Part shown: positions 8,219-18,737 of the stretch, one piece after another
How the letters are laid out: each line of letters opens with the position of its first letter
How positions within the stretch are numbered: position 1 is the stretch's first letter
NCBI RefSeq assembly: GCF_000166295.1
Contig: NC_017506.1
Coordinates: 3,038,001-3,102,000 of the forward strand
Reading direction: 5' to 3'
Origin: Marinobacter adhaerens HP15
Lineage (GTDB): Bacteria; Pseudomonadota; Gammaproteobacteria; Pseudomonadales; Oleiphilaceae
Length of the DNA: 64,000 nt
Translations under genes and position numbers: made by a program
The notes under the pieces: generated by a model
Seen by the model: only the letters and a program-made list of their open reading frames with translations
Database searches by the model: none
Told to the model about the DNA's origin: nothing

Positions 8219-9190
8219 TCACACGTGAAGCTTGCTGCGTGGATTGAATTGCTTCTCGGCCTCGGCCAGCTGCTCGTAGAGCTTTTCGGCCTCAGGGCTG
8301 TGTTTCTCGGGCATGGCAATCTGCAGGATGACAATCTGATCGCCCGGGTGCTTGCCCGGGAAACCCTTACCCTTGAGGCGCAGCTTCCGTCCACTGGTGG
8401 AGCCCTTCGGCACCTTCACATTCACCTTTGAGCCAATCGTTGGCACGGTCACCGTTGCCCCCAGAGCGGCCTCCCAGGGGGCGATCGGAACCGTGACCAA
8501 TACGTCCCGGCCCTCCACCGTGAAATGCGGATGGGGTGCCAGCTCCACTTCAATGAACAGATCGCCTGGTTCTCCGCCACCAACGCCCGGCGCCCCCTGG
8601 CCTTTGAGGCGAATATGCTGGCCCTCGCGCATGCCTGCGGGAATCTTCACTTTCAGGGTCTTTTGCCGCGGCATCACCCGGCCATGCTCATCGGCCTCAT
8701 GTACCGCAAAAGAAACCTGCTTTTCACAGCCGTGAAACGCTTCTTCGAGGAACAGGGCGAGCCTCGCATGCACATCCTCACCGCGCATTCTCATGTTCTG
8801 GCGGAAACCGCCACCACCGTAGCCCCCGGAGAAACCGCCCTGCCGGCCACCTCCGAATATCTCCTCGAAGAAGTCGCTGAACTGGCGCGCGTCGGCATCG
8901 GTATAACCTCCGCCACCGAAACCGGCACCGCTTTGCCAACCCGGAGGCGGCTCGAAAGAACCATCCGCCCTGGCGCCGTATTTACGCAGCTGGTCGTACT
9001 CCGCGCGCTTCTCGGGATCTTTCAGTACCTCGTAGGCTTCACCCACTTCCTTGAATTTGGTGTCGGCGTCCTCTTCCTTACTGACATCCGGATGGTATTT
9101 CCGTGCCAGCTTTCGGTAGGCTTTTTTTATCTCCTCGGCAGAGGCAGACTCACTCACACCGAGTACGGCGTAATAGTCTTTGAAGTCCAT
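8219..9190 (-). CDS. cbpA: Curved DNA-binding protein / DnaJ-class co-chaperone CbpA
   Basis: A 323-residue Hsp40. The J-domain spans about residues 1-70 with the HPD motif ([10 protein letters not shown]). A Gly/Phe-rich linker ([19 protein letters not shown]) precedes the two C-terminal substrate-binding beta domains. The cysteine-rich zinc repeats of true DnaJ are absent, which marks it as CbpA type. I chose the ATG at 9190 ([12 protein letters not shown]) because GAGG lies 7 nt upstream; a GTG five codons earlier would overlap that site. It forms an operon with cbpM. Confidence 0.92.
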   Translation of the reverse strand: MDFKDYYAVLGVSESASAEEIKKAYRKLARKYHPDVSKEEDADTKFKEVGEAYEVLKDPEKRAEYDQLRKYGARADGSFEPPPGWQSGAGFGGGGYTDADARQFSDFFEEIFGGGRQGGFSGGYGGGGFRQNMRMRGEDVHARLALFLEEAFHGCEKQVSFAVHEADEHGRVMPRQKTLKVKIPAGMREGQHIRLKGQGAPGVGGGEPGDLFIEVELAPHPHFTVEGRDVLVTVPIAPWEAALGATVTVPTIGSKVNVKVPKGSTSGRKLRLKGKGFPGKHPGDQIVILQIAMPEKHSPEAEKLYEQLAEAEKQFNPRSKLHV

Positions 9191-9305
9191 CAGGATCCTC
9201 ACCACTGGTTATTCTGCTGGGCGTATGCCCGCTTACTAACCACTATATTTGATGAGATTGGGGAAATTACAAGGGGAAGGTCGTTCGTACTTGAGGTGGG
9301 TCAGG

Positions 9306-9333
9306 CATTTGGGGCGGAGATCCGCCCCAAATG
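9306..9333 (-). terminator. Hairpin downstream of fba
   Basis: A near-continuous palindrome with arms CATTTGGGGCGGA and TCCGCCCCAAATG and a 2-nt centre, 12 nt after the fba stop. The stem is strong but no U-tract follows, so it may act as a terminator or protect the 3' end of the message. Confidence 0.55.
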
Positions 9334-9344
9334 AATAACAGAAC

Positions 9345-10409
9345 TTACTTAACTTTCGGATCCAGCTCACCGGAGGCGTAACGCTCGAACATGCGCTCAA
9401 GGTTCACCGGCTTGATCTTGCTGGCGTTGCCGGCACAACCGAAGGCTTCGTAGCGTGCGATGCACACGTCGGTCATGGCCTTCATGGTTTCCTTGAGGAA
9501 TTTGCGCGGGTCGAACTCGGCCGGGTTTTCAGCCAGGAAGCGACGGACAGCACCAGTGCTGGCGAGACGCAGGTCGGTATCGATGTTGACCTTACGCACG
9601 CCGTGCTTGATGCCCTCTACGATTTCTTCGACCGGTACACCGTAGGTTTCCGGAATCTCGCCACCGTATTCGTTGATGATCTTCAGCCACTCCTGGGGTA
9701 CGGAGCTGGAGCCGTGCATAACCAGGTGGGTGTCCGGGATGCGGGCGTGGATGGCTTTGATCTGGTCGATGGCCAGGATGTCGCCTGTGGGCGGACGGGT
9801 AAACTTGTAGGCGCCGTGGCTGGTGCCGATGGCGATGGCCAGGGCATCAACGTGGGTTTTCTTGACGAAGTCCGCCGCTTCTTCCGGGTCGGTCAGCATC
9901 TGGCTGTGATCCAGGGTACCTTCCGCACCGATGCCGTCTTCTTCACCGGCCTGGCCGGTTTCGAGAGAACCCAGGCAACCCAGCTCGCCTTCTACGGAGA
10001 CACCGCAGGCGTGGGCCATTTCAACGGTGCGACGGGTAACGTCGACGTTGTATTCGTAGTCGGTGGGGGTTTTACCGTCTTCACCGAGGGAACCGTCCAT
10101 CATCACGGAGCTGAAGCCCAGCTGGATGGAGCGCTGGCACACGGAGGGGCTGGTGCCGTGGTCCTGGTGCATGACCACCGGGATGTGCGGGAATTCCTCA
10201 ATGGCCGCCAGGATCAGATGGCGCAGAAATGGCGCACCGGCGTACTTACGGGCACCGGCGGAAGCCTGGACAATCACCGGCGAGTCGGTTCTGTCGGCGG
10301 CTTCCATGATGGCGCGCATCTGTTCCAGGTTGTTGACGTTAAAGGCTGGCACACCGTAACCATGCTCGGCGGCGTGATCCAGCATTTGCCGCATCGAAAT
10401 CAGGGCCAT
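9345..10409 (-). CDS. fba: Fructose-bisphosphate aldolase, class II
   Basis: A 354-residue zinc-dependent aldolase that interconverts fructose 1,6-bisphosphate with glyceraldehyde 3-phosphate and dihydroxyacetone phosphate. Visible motifs are [13 protein letters not shown] (metal and substrate region), [36 protein letters not shown] and [14 protein letters not shown]. The length and the long EEDGIGAEG insertion match the CbbA-like type common in proteobacteria. It is the last gene of the tkt-epd-pgk-fba series and is followed by a hairpin. Confidence 0.96.
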   Translation of the reverse strand: MALISMRQMLDHAAEHGYGVPAFNVNNLEQMRAIMEAADRTDSPVIVQASAGARKYAGAPFLRHLILAAIEEFPHIPVVMHQDHGTSPSVCQRSIQLGFSSVMMDGSLGEDGKTPTDYEYNVDVTRRTVEMAHACGVSVEGELGCLGSLETGQAGEEDGIGAEGTLDHSQMLTDPEEAADFVKKTHVDALAIAIGTSHGAYKFTRPPTGDILAIDQIKAIHARIPDTHLVMHGSSSVPQEWLKIINEYGGEIPETYGVPVEEIVEGIKHGVRKVNIDTDLRLASTGAVRRFLAENPAEFDPRKFLKETMKAMTDVCIARYEAFGCAGNASKIKPVNLERMFERYASGELDPKVK

Positions 10410-10463
10410 GGGTCGTCTCCTTCATTTGGACTTTGGGGATAGTTGGATTCTTTCAGTAACTCG

Positions 10464-11624
10464 TTACGCGCCGCGTTCTTCCAGCACCGCTACTGCCGGA
10501 AGCGTCTTTCCTTCTACGAATTCCAGGAACGCGCCACCACCGGTGGAGATATACGAGATTTTGTCAGCAACGCCGTACTTGTCAACGGCGGCGACGGTAT
10601 CACCACCGCCGGCGAGGGAGAAGGCGTCACTTTCGGCAATTGCTTCGGCCAGCGCTTTAGTGCCATTGCCGAACTGATCGAATTCGAAAACGCCAACCGG
10701 GCCGTTCCAGAGGATGGTTTTGGCGTTTTTCAGCAGTTCAGCGAATTCGCCCGCGGTCTCAGGGCCCACATCGAGAATCATGTCGTCCTCGGTGACGTCG
10801 GAGATGTTCTTGACCGTTGCGGTGGCGGTTTCGGCGAACTCGCTGGCAACAACCACGTCTACCGGCAGCGGGATTTCAACGCGACTGGCGATCTCTTTGG
10901 CGGTGTCGATCAGGTCGTGTTCGCATAGCGATTTGCCGACCGGGTGACCGGCCGCGGCCAGGAAGGTGTTGGCGATGCCGCCGCCCACGATGATGGAGTC
11001 ACACACTTTCTCAAGGGCGTTGAGCACGTCCAGTTTGGTAGAAACCTTGGAGCCGCCAACGATGGCAACCACCGGTTTGGCCGGGTTGTCCAGGGCTTTA
11101 CCAAGAGCTTCAAGCTCGGCCGCCAGCAGCGGGCCAGCACAGGCCTCGGGGGCGAATCTGGCCACGCCGTGGGTGGAGGCCTGGGCGCGGTGCGCCGTGC
11201 CGAAGGCGTCCATGACGTAGACGTCGCACAGGGCCGCGTACTTCTTCGCGAGGTCTTCGTTGTCTTTCTTTTCGCCTTTGTTGAAGCGCACGTTCTCGAA
11301 CAGGACGACTTCGCCATCAGCGACTTCAACGCCGTCCAGGTAGTCCTTGATCAAGCGAACTTCCTGGCCGAGGACTTTGGTCAGGTGATCAGCAACGGGC
11401 TTCATGGAGGAGGCTTCGTCGTAAACGCCTTCTTCCGGACGGCCCAGATGGGACATCAGCATGACTTTGGCGCCCGCGTCTTTAGCCGCCTTGATGGTGG
11501 GCAGTGACGCGCGAATGCGCGCATCACTGGAGACTTTGCCGTCCTTGACCGGCACGTTCAAATCTTCGCGGATCAGCACTCGCTTACCGGCGAGGTTAAG
11601 GTCGGTCATTCTCTTGATGGCCAT
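10464..11624 (-). CDS. pgk: Phosphoglycerate kinase
   Basis: A 386-residue two-domain kinase transferring phosphate between 1,3-bisphosphoglycerate and ADP. The N-domain begins [19 protein letters not shown] and carries the phosphoglycerate-binding SHLGRP motif. The hinge and nucleotide domain show [18 protein letters not shown] and [12 protein letters not shown]. It sits between epd and fba on the same strand with short gaps, as expected of a glycolysis/gluconeogenesis operon. Confidence 0.97.
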   Translation of the reverse strand: MAIKRMTDLNLAGKRVLIREDLNVPVKDGKVSSDARIRASLPTIKAAKDAGAKVMLMSHLGRPEEGVYDEASSMKPVADHLTKVLGQEVRLIKDYLDGVEVADGEVVLFENVRFNKGEKKDNEDLAKKYAALCDVYVMDAFGTAHRAQASTHGVARFAPEACAGPLLAAELEALGKALDNPAKPVVAIVGGSKVSTKLDVLNALEKVCDSIIVGGGIANTFLAAAGHPVGKSLCEHDLIDTAKEIASRVEIPLPVDVVVASEFAETATATVKNISDVTEDDMILDVGPETAGEFAELLKNAKTILWNGPVGVFEFDQFGNGTKALAEAIAESDAFSLAGGGDTVAAVDKYGVADKISYISTGGGAFLEFVEGKTLPAVAVLEERGA

Positions 11625-11653
11625 AACGTTCGTCCCTTCAACAAAATTTCAGA

Positions 11654-12685
11654 TTAAGAATGTTTGGTTAACCAGCTTTTGCTGACATCGAGCATCCGGT
11701 TCGCGAACCCCCACTCATTATCGAACCAACACAGCACTTTCACCATGGTGCCCCCGGTGACCCGGGTCTGGCCGCCATCCACCACGCCGGAATGGGCGTC
11801 GTGGTTGAAGTCGGAGCTGGCCAGTAGTTCGTCGGTATAGCCGAGTATGCTCTTTAACGGACCGTTGGCGGCCTCTTCTAACAGGTTGTTCACCGCTGCC
11901 ACGTCGGTGGCTTTGCCCACATTCACCACCATGTCGATGGCGGAGACATTCATGGTCGGCACCCGCATGGCGACCGAACTGAACTTGCCTTCCATGCTCG
12001 GCAGCAACCGCTCAATACCTTTCGCAAGACCGGTTTCCACCGGAACAATGTTGTGCAGGGCGCTGCGGGTTCGTCGCAAATCCTGGTGGTGGTAGGCATC
12101 GATAACCGGCTGGTCATTCATGGCCGCGTGAATCGTGGTGGTACTGCCCTGCTGCACGCCAAAGGCGTCGTCCAGCACCTTGATCACAGGCACCAGGCAG
12201 TTGGTGGTGCAGGAGGCGGCTGCAACGATCACGTCTTCCGGTGTGAGATCAGCGTGGTTGACCCCGTAGACAACGGTGCGGTCCACATCGGACTCGGCCG
12301 GCTGCGAGAAGAGCAGGCGTCTGGCCCCGGAATCGATGTGCTTCTCGGCCGTAGCACGATCCGAGAAGGCGCCGGAACATTCCAGCACCAGATCGACATC
12401 AAGCAGGCGCCAGGGCAGCTCTGCCGGGTCAGCGTGACTCAATACGCGGATGGCATCGCCATTGACCATCAGGTCCTGACCCGAAACCGAAATGTCACCC
12501 TGGAAACGCCCGTGGGTGGAATCGTATCGGGTCAGGTGGGCAATGGTGTCGATATCCGACAACTCGTTGATCGCGACCACCTGAAGGTGGTCGCGGAAGC
12601 CGTTTTCATAAAGCGCACGCAACACGCACTGGCCGATTCGGCCGTACCCGTTGATGGCGACACGAAAAGGCGCAGAGTCCGTCAT
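11654..12685 (-). CDS. epd: Erythrose-4-phosphate dehydrogenase (GAPDH family)
   Basis: A 343-residue NAD-dependent dehydrogenase. The Rossmann start is INGYGRIGQCVLRAL; the catalytic cysteine is in AASCTTNC, and the substrate loop reads TTTIHAAMNDQPVIDAYHH. The AMNDQ and DLRRTRSA pieces resemble Epd more than glycolytic GapA, so erythrose 4-phosphate oxidation for pyridoxal phosphate synthesis is the best call. A GAPDH role next to pgk is possible. Its start overlaps the tkt stop by one base (TGATG), indicating translational coupling. Confidence 0.85.
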   Translation of the reverse strand: MTDSAPFRVAINGYGRIGQCVLRALYENGFRDHLQVVAINELSDIDTIAHLTRYDSTHGRFQGDISVSGQDLMVNGDAIRVLSHADPAELPWRLLDVDLVLECSGAFSDRATAEKHIDSGARRLLFSQPAESDVDRTVVYGVNHADLTPEDVIVAAASCTTNCLVPVIKVLDDAFGVQQGSTTTIHAAMNDQPVIDAYHHQDLRRTRSALHNIVPVETGLAKGIERLLPSMEGKFSSVAMRVPTMNVSAIDMVVNVGKATDVAAVNNLLEEAANGPLKSILGYTDELLASSDFNHDAHSGVVDGGQTRVTGGTMVKVLCWFDNEWGFANRMLDVSKSWLTKHS

Positions 12686-14685
12686 CAGGCGTCCAGAAGC
12701 TCAGCAGCCACTTCCAGGACATTGTCGACGGTAAAGCCGAATTCCTTGAACAGCTCACCGGCCGGCGCGGACTCACCGAAGGTGGTCATGCCGATGATGC
12801 GACCGTCCAGGCCAACGTACTTGTACCAGTAATCGGCAATGCCGGCTTCAATGGCGATGCGGTTGGTCACATCCAGCGGCAGGACCTGCTGCTTGTACTC
12901 GGCGCTCTGGGCATCGAACACGTCCGTGGACGGCATGGAAACCACGCGCACGTTCTTGCCCTGATCACGAAGCTGGCCAGCCGCATCCTGCGCCAGGCCG
13001 ACTTCGGAGCCGGTGGCAATCAGGATCAGGTCCGGCGTGCCTTCGCTGTCTGACAGGATATACGCGCCCTTGGCTACGTCCGCCAACTGTTGGGCATCGC
13101 GCGGCTGTGCCGGCAGCCCCTGACGGGAGAAGACCATCGCGGTCGGGCCATCGGTGCGCTCAAGAGCTGCTTTCCAGGCCACTGCAGATTCAACAGTATC
13201 CGCCGGACGCCACATGCTCATGTTGGGCGTGGTACGCAAGCTCGCCATCTGCTCGATCGGCTGGTGTGTCGGGCCGTCTTCGCCCAGGCCGATGGAGTCG
13301 TGGGTGAACACGAAGATGGAACGCTGCTTCATCAGCGCAGCCATGCGCACGGCGTTGCGGCAATATTCCATGAAGATCAGGAAGGTTGCGCCGTAGGGTA
13401 CGAAACCACCGTGCAGGGCAATCCCGTTCATGATGGCGGCCATGCCGAATTCACGAACGCCGTAGTAGATGTAGTTACCGCTGGCATCTTCCTTGGTCAG
13501 CCCCTTGGAGCCAGACCAGATGGTCAGGTTGGAGCCGGCCAGGTCGGCAGAGCCGCCCATCAGTTCCGGCAGCAGCGGGCCGTAGGCGTTCAGAGTGTTC
13601 TGGGAAGCCTTGCGGGAAGCCACAGTCTCGGCCTTGTCCTGGCACTCCTGGATGTATGCCTGGGCCTTCTCGGCAAAGTCGGCAGGCAGGTCGCCAGCCA
13701 TGCGGCGCTTGAACTCAGCCGCCAGTTCCGGCTCCGCCTTTTCGTAGGCGGCAAAATTCTGCTCCCACTCGGACTGGGCAGCGGCACCTTTTTCACGGGC
13801 ATTCCAGGCACTGGCAATGTCGGCCGGGATTTCGAACGGGCCATGCTGCCAGCCCAACTGCTCGCGGGTCAGGGTGATTTCGTCGTCACCCAGGGGGGCA
13901 CCGTGACAGCTTTCCTTGCCCTGTTTGTTCGGGGAACCGAAGCCGATGATGGTCTTGCAGCAGATCAGCGTGGGCTGCTCGGTGTTGGCGCGAGCGGCTT
14001 CGATTGCGGCGCGAATGGCGTCGGCGTCGTGGCCGTCGACTGCGGGAATCACCTGCCAGCCGTATGACTCGAAACGCTGCGGGGTGTTATCAGTAAACCA
14101 GCCGTCAACTTCGCCATCGATGGAGATGCCGTTGTCGTCGTAGAAGAACACAAGCTTGCCGAGGCCCAGGGTGCCTGACAGGGAAGCCACTTCGTGGGAG
14201 ATACCTTCCATGAGGCAGCCGTCGCCGAGGAACGCATAGGTGTAGTGATCAACAATCTCGTGGCCCGGACGGTTGAACTGCGCTGCCAGGGACTTCTCGG
14301 CAATGGCGAAACCAACGGCGTTGGCAATGCCCTGGCCGAGGGGGCCGGTGGTCGTTTCAATGCCCGGGGTGTAGCCATATTCGGGATGGCCCGGGGTCTT
14401 GGAGTGCAGCTGACGGAAATTCTTGATGTCGTCGATGGAAACGTCGTAACCGCTCAGGTGCAGCAGGGAATACTGCAGCATGGAGCCGTGACCGTTGGAC
14501 AGCACGAAGCGGTCCCGGTTGGCCCACTGAGGGTTGGCCGGGTTGTGGCTCAGGTAATCGTTCCACAGTACCTCGGCGATATCCGCCATACCCATGGGCG
14601 CACCCGGGTGGCCGGACTTGGCTTTCTGAACCGCATCCATGCTCAGCGCGCGAATGGCGTTGGCGAGATCTTTACGAGACGGCAT
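12685..14685 (-). CDS. tkt: Transketolase
   Basis: A 666-residue thiamine-diphosphate enzyme that moves two-carbon units between sugar phosphates. It shows the N-terminal [17 protein letters not shown], the thiamine-diphosphate motif around [14 protein letters not shown], and the central transketolase signature [12 protein letters not shown]. The C-terminal domain ends with the usual [17 protein letters not shown]. The length is standard. GGAG 7 nt upstream supports the ATG at 14685. It is the first gene of the tkt-epd-pgk-fba group and diverges from the SahR-like gene. Confidence 0.97.
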   Translation of the reverse strand: MPSRKDLANAIRALSMDAVQKAKSGHPGAPMGMADIAEVLWNDYLSHNPANPQWANRDRFVLSNGHGSMLQYSLLHLSGYDVSIDDIKNFRQLHSKTPGHPEYGYTPGIETTTGPLGQGIANAVGFAIAEKSLAAQFNRPGHEIVDHYTYAFLGDGCLMEGISHEVASLSGTLGLGKLVFFYDDNGISIDGEVDGWFTDNTPQRFESYGWQVIPAVDGHDADAIRAAIEAARANTEQPTLICCKTIIGFGSPNKQGKESCHGAPLGDDEITLTREQLGWQHGPFEIPADIASAWNAREKGAAAQSEWEQNFAAYEKAEPELAAEFKRRMAGDLPADFAEKAQAYIQECQDKAETVASRKASQNTLNAYGPLLPELMGGSADLAGSNLTIWSGSKGLTKEDASGNYIYYGVREFGMAAIMNGIALHGGFVPYGATFLIFMEYCRNAVRMAALMKQRSIFVFTHDSIGLGEDGPTHQPIEQMASLRTTPNMSMWRPADTVESAVAWKAALERTDGPTAMVFSRQGLPAQPRDAQQLADVAKGAYILSDSEGTPDLILIATGSEVGLAQDAAGQLRDQGKNVRVVSMPSTDVFDAQSAEYKQQVLPLDVTNRIAIEAGIADYWYKYVGLDGRIIGMTTFGESAPAGELFKEFGFTVDNVLEVAAELLDA

Positions 14686-14858
14686 TGACGTTTCTCCAGT
14701 GTTTTGCAGGAAAAGAATTCGTAGTGATTAAAGGGCGATCAAAATGAGGCGCGTATTTTCGCCGATTAGTGTGTGCCGGGGCAAATCGGCATGTGCCTGT
14801 TTCACGATTGTTTGCCTGTGGATTTCCGAAAGGTCTGATTTCAAAGAACGATAAACCT

Positions 14859-14878
14859 ATATCAAAATTTTTTGATAT
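14859..14878. promoter_or_regulatory. SahR-like operator 1 (upstream of the ArsR-methyltransferase gene)
   Basis: A 20-bp inverted repeat, arms ATATCAAAA and TTTTGATAT around a 2-nt centre, 42 nt before the regulator's start codon. A related 20-bp element lies upstream of metK. The AT-rich symmetry and the duplication on both sides of the regulator gene point to autoregulation. Confidence 0.65.
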
Positions 14879-14920
14879 GCCTATTGATTGACCACCCGAA
14901 GCCCCCTACACTTCGTTTCC

Positions 14921-15922
14921 ATGACATCCATGAACACACACGCCGACAACCTGTCCTCCGTGGACGCATTGGCCCCGATCTTCAAAGCAGGCGGGGATCC
15001 GTTGCGCCTGGAGATTCTGCGTGTGTTGAGACGGGATACGTTCGGAGTTCTGGAGCTCAGCCAGTTGTTTGATATGCGCCAGTCCGGCATGAGTCACCAC
15101 CTGAAGGTAATGAACAAGGCTGGTCTGCTTGAGCCCCAGCGTGAAGGCAATGCAATTTTCTATCGTCGCCCGCTGCACCTGGACAGCGACAAGCCAACCG
15201 ACCAGACCATCCGACAGATATTTGAAGCGGTAGACCGGGTGCCACTGCCACCACATCTGCAGGAGCGCATTGAGGCCATCCGCACACAGCGCGCAGACCA
15301 GTCCCAGGCTTTCTTCGCCCGGCATGCGGAGCAGTTCCGCGAGCAGCAGGAACTGATCGCCGCTTTTGATCTTTACGCAGAGCCGGTCGCGGAAATGATC
15401 CGCAAACGGTCCCGCAAACATCAATGGCAGGCCGCACTGGAAATCGGCCCCGGCGAAGGTGCCTTCCTGCCGGTTCTGGCAGAGCTTTGTGGGCATGTGG
15501 TTGCCCTGGATAACAGCCGGGACATGCTGGCCAAGGCCACCCGCACCTGCATTGACGAACGGCTGAACAACATCGACCTGATAGAAGGTGTTACCGACAC
15601 CCTGCTGGCCAGGGGCGACGCCTTCGACCTGGTCGTTGCGAATATGGTTCTGCATCACGTGCCCAGCCCCGCTGACATCTTCCTCGATGCCGCGGCGTTG
15701 ATGAACAACGGTGGCTGCTTCGTAATCAGCGACCTCTGTAGTCACGACCAGGACTGGGCAAAAGCAAACTGCGGTGATCTCTGGCTCGGGTTTGAGCCGG
15801 AAGAGCTTACCACCTGGGCCGCGGACGCCGGCCTGGTTGCCGGAGAACAGCTGTTTATCGGCTTGCGGAACGGGTTCCAGATCCAGGTTCGGGAATTCTG
15901 GAAACACAGCGGTCAGATTTGA
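14921..15922 (+). CDS. sahR: ArsR-family regulator fused to a SAM methyltransferase domain (SahR-like)
   Basis: A 333-residue two-domain regulator. Residues of about 15-90 form an ArsR winged helix (DPLRLEILRVLRR, then LSQLFDMRQSGMSHHLKVM). Residues of about 135-320 form a class I methyltransferase fold, with the SAM/SAH-binding ALEIGPGEGAFLP and ANMVLHHVPSP. ArsR regulators of this build next to metK/ahcY are the SahR type, which respond to S-adenosylhomocysteine; I infer the same here. The ATG at 14921 is preferred over a TTG at 14888, since ATG at 14921 or 14930 keeps the operator outside the coding region. The methyltransferase domain may be a ligand sensor rather than an enzyme. Confidence 0.82.
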   Translation: MTSMNTHADNLSSVDALAPIFKAGGDPLRLEILRVLRRDTFGVLELSQLFDMRQSGMSHHLKVMNKAGLLEPQREGNAIFYRRPLHLDSDKPTDQTIRQIFEAVDRVPLPPHLQERIEAIRTQRADQSQAFFARHAEQFREQQELIAAFDLYAEPVAEMIRKRSRKHQWQAALEIGPGEGAFLPVLAELCGHVVALDNSRDMLAKATRTCIDERLNNIDLIEGVTDTLLARGDAFDLVVANMVLHHVPSPADIFLDAAALMNNGGCFVISDLCSHDQDWAKANCGDLWLGFEPEELTTWAADAGLVAGEQLFIGLRNGFQIQVREFWKHSGQI

Positions 15923-15936
15923 CGACCTGGATCGCA

Positions 15937-15956
15937 ATATCAACAAATTTTGATAT
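15937..15956. promoter_or_regulatory. SahR-like operator 2 (upstream of metK)
   Basis: A 20-bp imperfect palindrome with outer arms ATATCAA and TTGATAT, the same spacing as the element at 14859-14878. It lies 15 nt after the regulator's stop and 115 nt before metK, well placed to control metK-ahcY-metF. Confidence 0.62.
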
Positions 15957-15958
15957 AC

Positions 15959-15980
15959 GGATACGTAGTTTTACGTATCC
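15959..15980 (+). promoter_or_regulatory. Perfect hairpin in the metK leader
   Basis: Arms GGATACGTA and TACGTATCC around the 4-nt loop GTTT, starting 2 nt after operator 2. No U-tract follows. It could be a second protein-binding palindrome or a 5' UTR stem. It does not look like a known SAM or SAH riboswitch. Confidence 0.45.
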
Positions 15981-16071
15981 TCACACAGACCAACAAACCG
16001 GATACCGGAAAGCGCTTTAAGAAAACCGCTTACCGGCCTGAATTTGAATCGCTCACAGAGGAGCATGCGCT

Positions 16072-17262
16072 ATGGCTGACTACAACATCTTCACTTCCGA
16101 ATCGGTCTCTGAAGGCCATCCGGACAAACTGGCAGACCAGATCTCTGATGCCGTGCTGGATGCCATCCTGACCGACGATCCCCATGCCCGCGTTGCCTGC
16201 GAGACCATGGTAAAAACCGGTGTGGCCATCGTTGGCGGTGAGATCACCACCAGCGCCTGGGTGGATCTGGAAGACCTGGTGCGCGGTGTCATCAAGGACA
16301 TCGGCTACACCTCCTCGAAAGTGGGCTACGACGGCGACACCTGCGGCATCATCAACATTATCGGCAAGCAGTCCGTCGATATCGCCCAAGGCGTTGATCG
16401 CAAGAAGCCTGAAGACCAGGGTGCCGGCGATCAGGGCCTGATGTTCGGCTATGCCAGCAACGAAACCGACGTACTCATGCCGGCGCCGATCACTTTCTCT
16501 CACCGTCTGGTGCAGCGCCAGGCCGAGGCCCGCAAGAGCGGCCTGCTGCCGTGGCTGCGCCCGGACGCCAAGAGCCAGGTGACCTGCCGCTACGAAAACG
16601 GCCGGGTTGCCGGTATCGACGCCGTGGTTCTGTCCACCCAGCACGATGAAGACGTGACCCAGGAAGACCTGAAAGAAGCGGTGATGGAACTGATCGTCAA
16701 GCACGCCTTGCCGCCCGAGCTGCTGCACAAGGACACCCAGTTCCACATCAACCCGACCGGCAAGTTCGTGATCGGTGGCCCCGTTGGTGACTGTGGCCTG
16801 ACCGGCCGCAAGATCATCGTCGACACCTACGGCGGTATGGCGCGCCACGGTGGTGGTGCGTTCTCCGGTAAGGATCCGTCCAAGGTTGACCGCTCTGCCG
16901 CTTACGCCGGCCGTTACGTAGCCAAGAACATCGTCGCCGCCGGCCTGGCCGACAAGTGCGAGATCCAGGTGTCCTACGCCATCGGCGTAGCCCAACCGAC
17001 GTCGATCTCCCTGAACACCTTCGGAACCGGCAAGATCAGCGACGACAAGATCATTGAACTGGTGCGCCAGAACTTCGATCTGCGCCCGTATGCGATTACC
17101 AACATGCTTGACCTGCTGCATCCGATGTATCGGGCAACAGCCGCCTACGGCCACTTCGGTCGCGACCCCTATGAAATGACGGTTGGCGGCAAAACCTTTA
17201 CCGCCTTCCCGTGGGAGAAGACCGATCGCGCCGCGGCCCTGAAGGATGCTGCTGGTATCTAA
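16072..17262 (+). CDS. metK: S-adenosylmethionine synthase
   Basis: A 396-residue enzyme making S-adenosylmethionine from methionine and ATP. Signatures are [19 protein letters not shown] near the N-terminus, [12 protein letters not shown], and the phosphate-binding [19 protein letters not shown]. The start is supported by GAGGAG about 7 nt upstream. It is the first of three co-directional genes of the activated methyl cycle and lies behind a SahR-like operator. Confidence 0.98.
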   Translation: MADYNIFTSESVSEGHPDKLADQISDAVLDAILTDDPHARVACETMVKTGVAIVGGEITTSAWVDLEDLVRGVIKDIGYTSSKVGYDGDTCGIINIIGKQSVDIAQGVDRKKPEDQGAGDQGLMFGYASNETDVLMPAPITFSHRLVQRQAEARKSGLLPWLRPDAKSQVTCRYENGRVAGIDAVVLSTQHDEDVTQEDLKEAVMELIVKHALPPELLHKDTQFHINPTGKFVIGGPVGDCGLTGRKIIVDTYGGMARHGGGAFSGKDPSKVDRSAAYAGRYVAKNIVAAGLADKCEIQVSYAIGVAQPTSISLNTFGTGKISDDKIIELVRQNFDLRPYAITNMLDLLHPMYRATAAYGHFGRDPYEMTVGGKTFTAFPWEKTDRAAALKDAAGI

Positions 17263-17271
17263 ACCGATTTC

Positions 17272-17297
17272 GGGCGTATGTCATCAGGCATACGCCC
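17272..17297 (+). other. Intercistronic hairpin between metK and ahcY
   Basis: Arms GGGCGTATG (17272-17280) and CATACGCCC (17289-17297) with an 8-nt loop, and no U-tract. It probably shapes mRNA stability or relative expression of the two genes rather than ending transcription. Confidence 0.45.
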
Positions 17298-17330
17298 AAG
17301 CCAAACTGATTGAACTGACAGGAGAACACC

Positions 17331-18725
17331 ATGAGCACTCCCGCAGAAAAGCTGAACAGCTTTGACGACTACAAAGTTCGCGATATTTCCCTGGCCGGCT
17401 GGGGCCGCAAGGAAATCAACATCGCTGAAGGCGAAATGCCGGCCCTGATGAAGCTCCGCGAGAAATACAAAGCCGAGCAGCCGCTGAAAGGCGCCAATGT
17501 GATGGGCTGTATCCACATGACCATCCAGACCGCCGTGTTGATCGAGACGCTGATTGAACTGGGTGCGAACGTGCGCTGGTCCTCGTGCAACATCTTCTCC
17601 ACCCAGGACCAGGCCGCGGCCGCCATCGCCGCGCAGGGCATTCCCGTGTTTGCCTGGAAGGGCGAAACCGACGAAGAGTACGACTGGTGCCTGGAGCGTA
17701 CGGTCGGAGCCGATGTAGACGGCTGGGAACCGAACATGATTCTGGACGACGGCGGCGATCTGACCGCCCTGCTCCATGAGAAGTACCCGGAAATCCTGGC
17801 TAACTGCCACGGCGTGACCGAAGAAACCACCACCGGTGTGCATCGTCTGCAGGAAATGCTGCGCGAGGGCACTCTGAAGGTGCCGGCCATCAACGTGAAC
17901 GACGCGGTCACCAAGGCCAAGAACGACAACAAATACGGTTGTCGCCACAGCCTGAATGACGCCATCAAGCGCGCTACCGACCACCTGATGGCAGGCAAGA
18001 AAGCCCTGGTGATTGGCTATGGTGATGTAGGCAAGGGCTCTGCTGCTTCCCTGCGCCAGGAAGGCATGATTGTAAAAGTGACCGAGGCCGACCCCATCTG
18101 TGCCATGCAAGCCTGCATGGACGGATTCGAAGTTGTGTCTCCGTACATTGACGGCGTGAACACCGGTACCGAGTCTGCCGTGAACCGCGACCTGCTGCAG
18201 AACACCGATCTGCTGGTCACCACCACCGGCAACATGAACGTGTGCGACGCGCACATGCTCAAAGCCCTGAAAAGCGGTGCTGTGGTGTGCAACATCGGTC
18301 ACTTCGACAACGAGATCGATACCGCCTACATGCGCAAGAACTGGGAATGGGACGAGGTGAAGCCGCAGGTGCACGTGGTGTACCGCGACAAGGCCACCAA
18401 CGACCACCTGATCCTGCTGTCCGAAGGCCGCCTGGTGAATCTGGGCAACGCCACCGGTCACCCGTCACGGATCATGGATGGCTCCTTTGCCAACCAGGTT
18501 CTGGCCCAGATGTACCTGTTCGAGCGCAAGTTCGCCGATCTGCCGGAAGATGCCCGCGAGAAAGGCGTATACGTTCAGGTTCTGCCCAAGCACCTGGATG
18601 AGGAAGTGGCTCGGGCCATGGTGGAAGGCTTTGGTGGTGTTATCACCAAGATGACGCCGGAGCAGGCCAAATACATTGGTGTACCGGTCGAAGGCCCGTA
18701 CAAGCCAGAAAGCTACAAGTACTGA
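17331..18725 (+). CDS. ahcY: Adenosylhomocysteinase
   Basis: A 464-residue NAD-dependent hydrolase splitting S-adenosylhomocysteine into adenosine and homocysteine. It opens [17 protein letters not shown]. The NAD-binding [18 protein letters not shown] is at about residues 225-245, and the family's C-terminus ends [22 protein letters not shown] and [10 protein letters not shown] are further signatures. GGAG precedes the ATG. It removes the methylation by-product that the upstream SahR-like regulator probably senses, and the operon context with metK and metF is coherent. Confidence 0.98.
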   Translation: MSTPAEKLNSFDDYKVRDISLAGWGRKEINIAEGEMPALMKLREKYKAEQPLKGANVMGCIHMTIQTAVLIETLIELGANVRWSSCNIFSTQDQAAAAIAAQGIPVFAWKGETDEEYDWCLERTVGADVDGWEPNMILDDGGDLTALLHEKYPEILANCHGVTEETTTGVHRLQEMLREGTLKVPAINVNDAVTKAKNDNKYGCRHSLNDAIKRATDHLMAGKKALVIGYGDVGKGSAASLRQEGMIVKVTEADPICAMQACMDGFEVVSPYIDGVNTGTESAVNRDLLQNTDLLVTTTGNMNVCDAHMLKALKSGAVVCNIGHFDNEIDTAYMRKNWEWDEVKPQVHVVYRDKATNDHLILLSEGRLVNLGNATGHPSRIMDGSFANQVLAQMYLFERKFADLPEDAREKGVYVQVLPKHLDEEVARAMVEGFGGVITKMTPEQAKYIGVPVEGPYKPESYKY

Positions 18726-18737
18726 TCGGGTAAACAG

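Noticed and set aside
9603..10442. Long plus-strand frame opposite fba
   Set aside because: An antisense shadow of a well-supported aldolase gene in GC-rich DNA.
15957..16071. SAH or SAM riboswitch before metK
   Set aside because: The hairpin present is simple, and the conserved riboswitch core sequences are not visible.
16030..17154. Long open frame on the strand opposite metK
   Set aside because: It mirrors metK codons, lacks family motifs and a ribosome site, and metK is certain.
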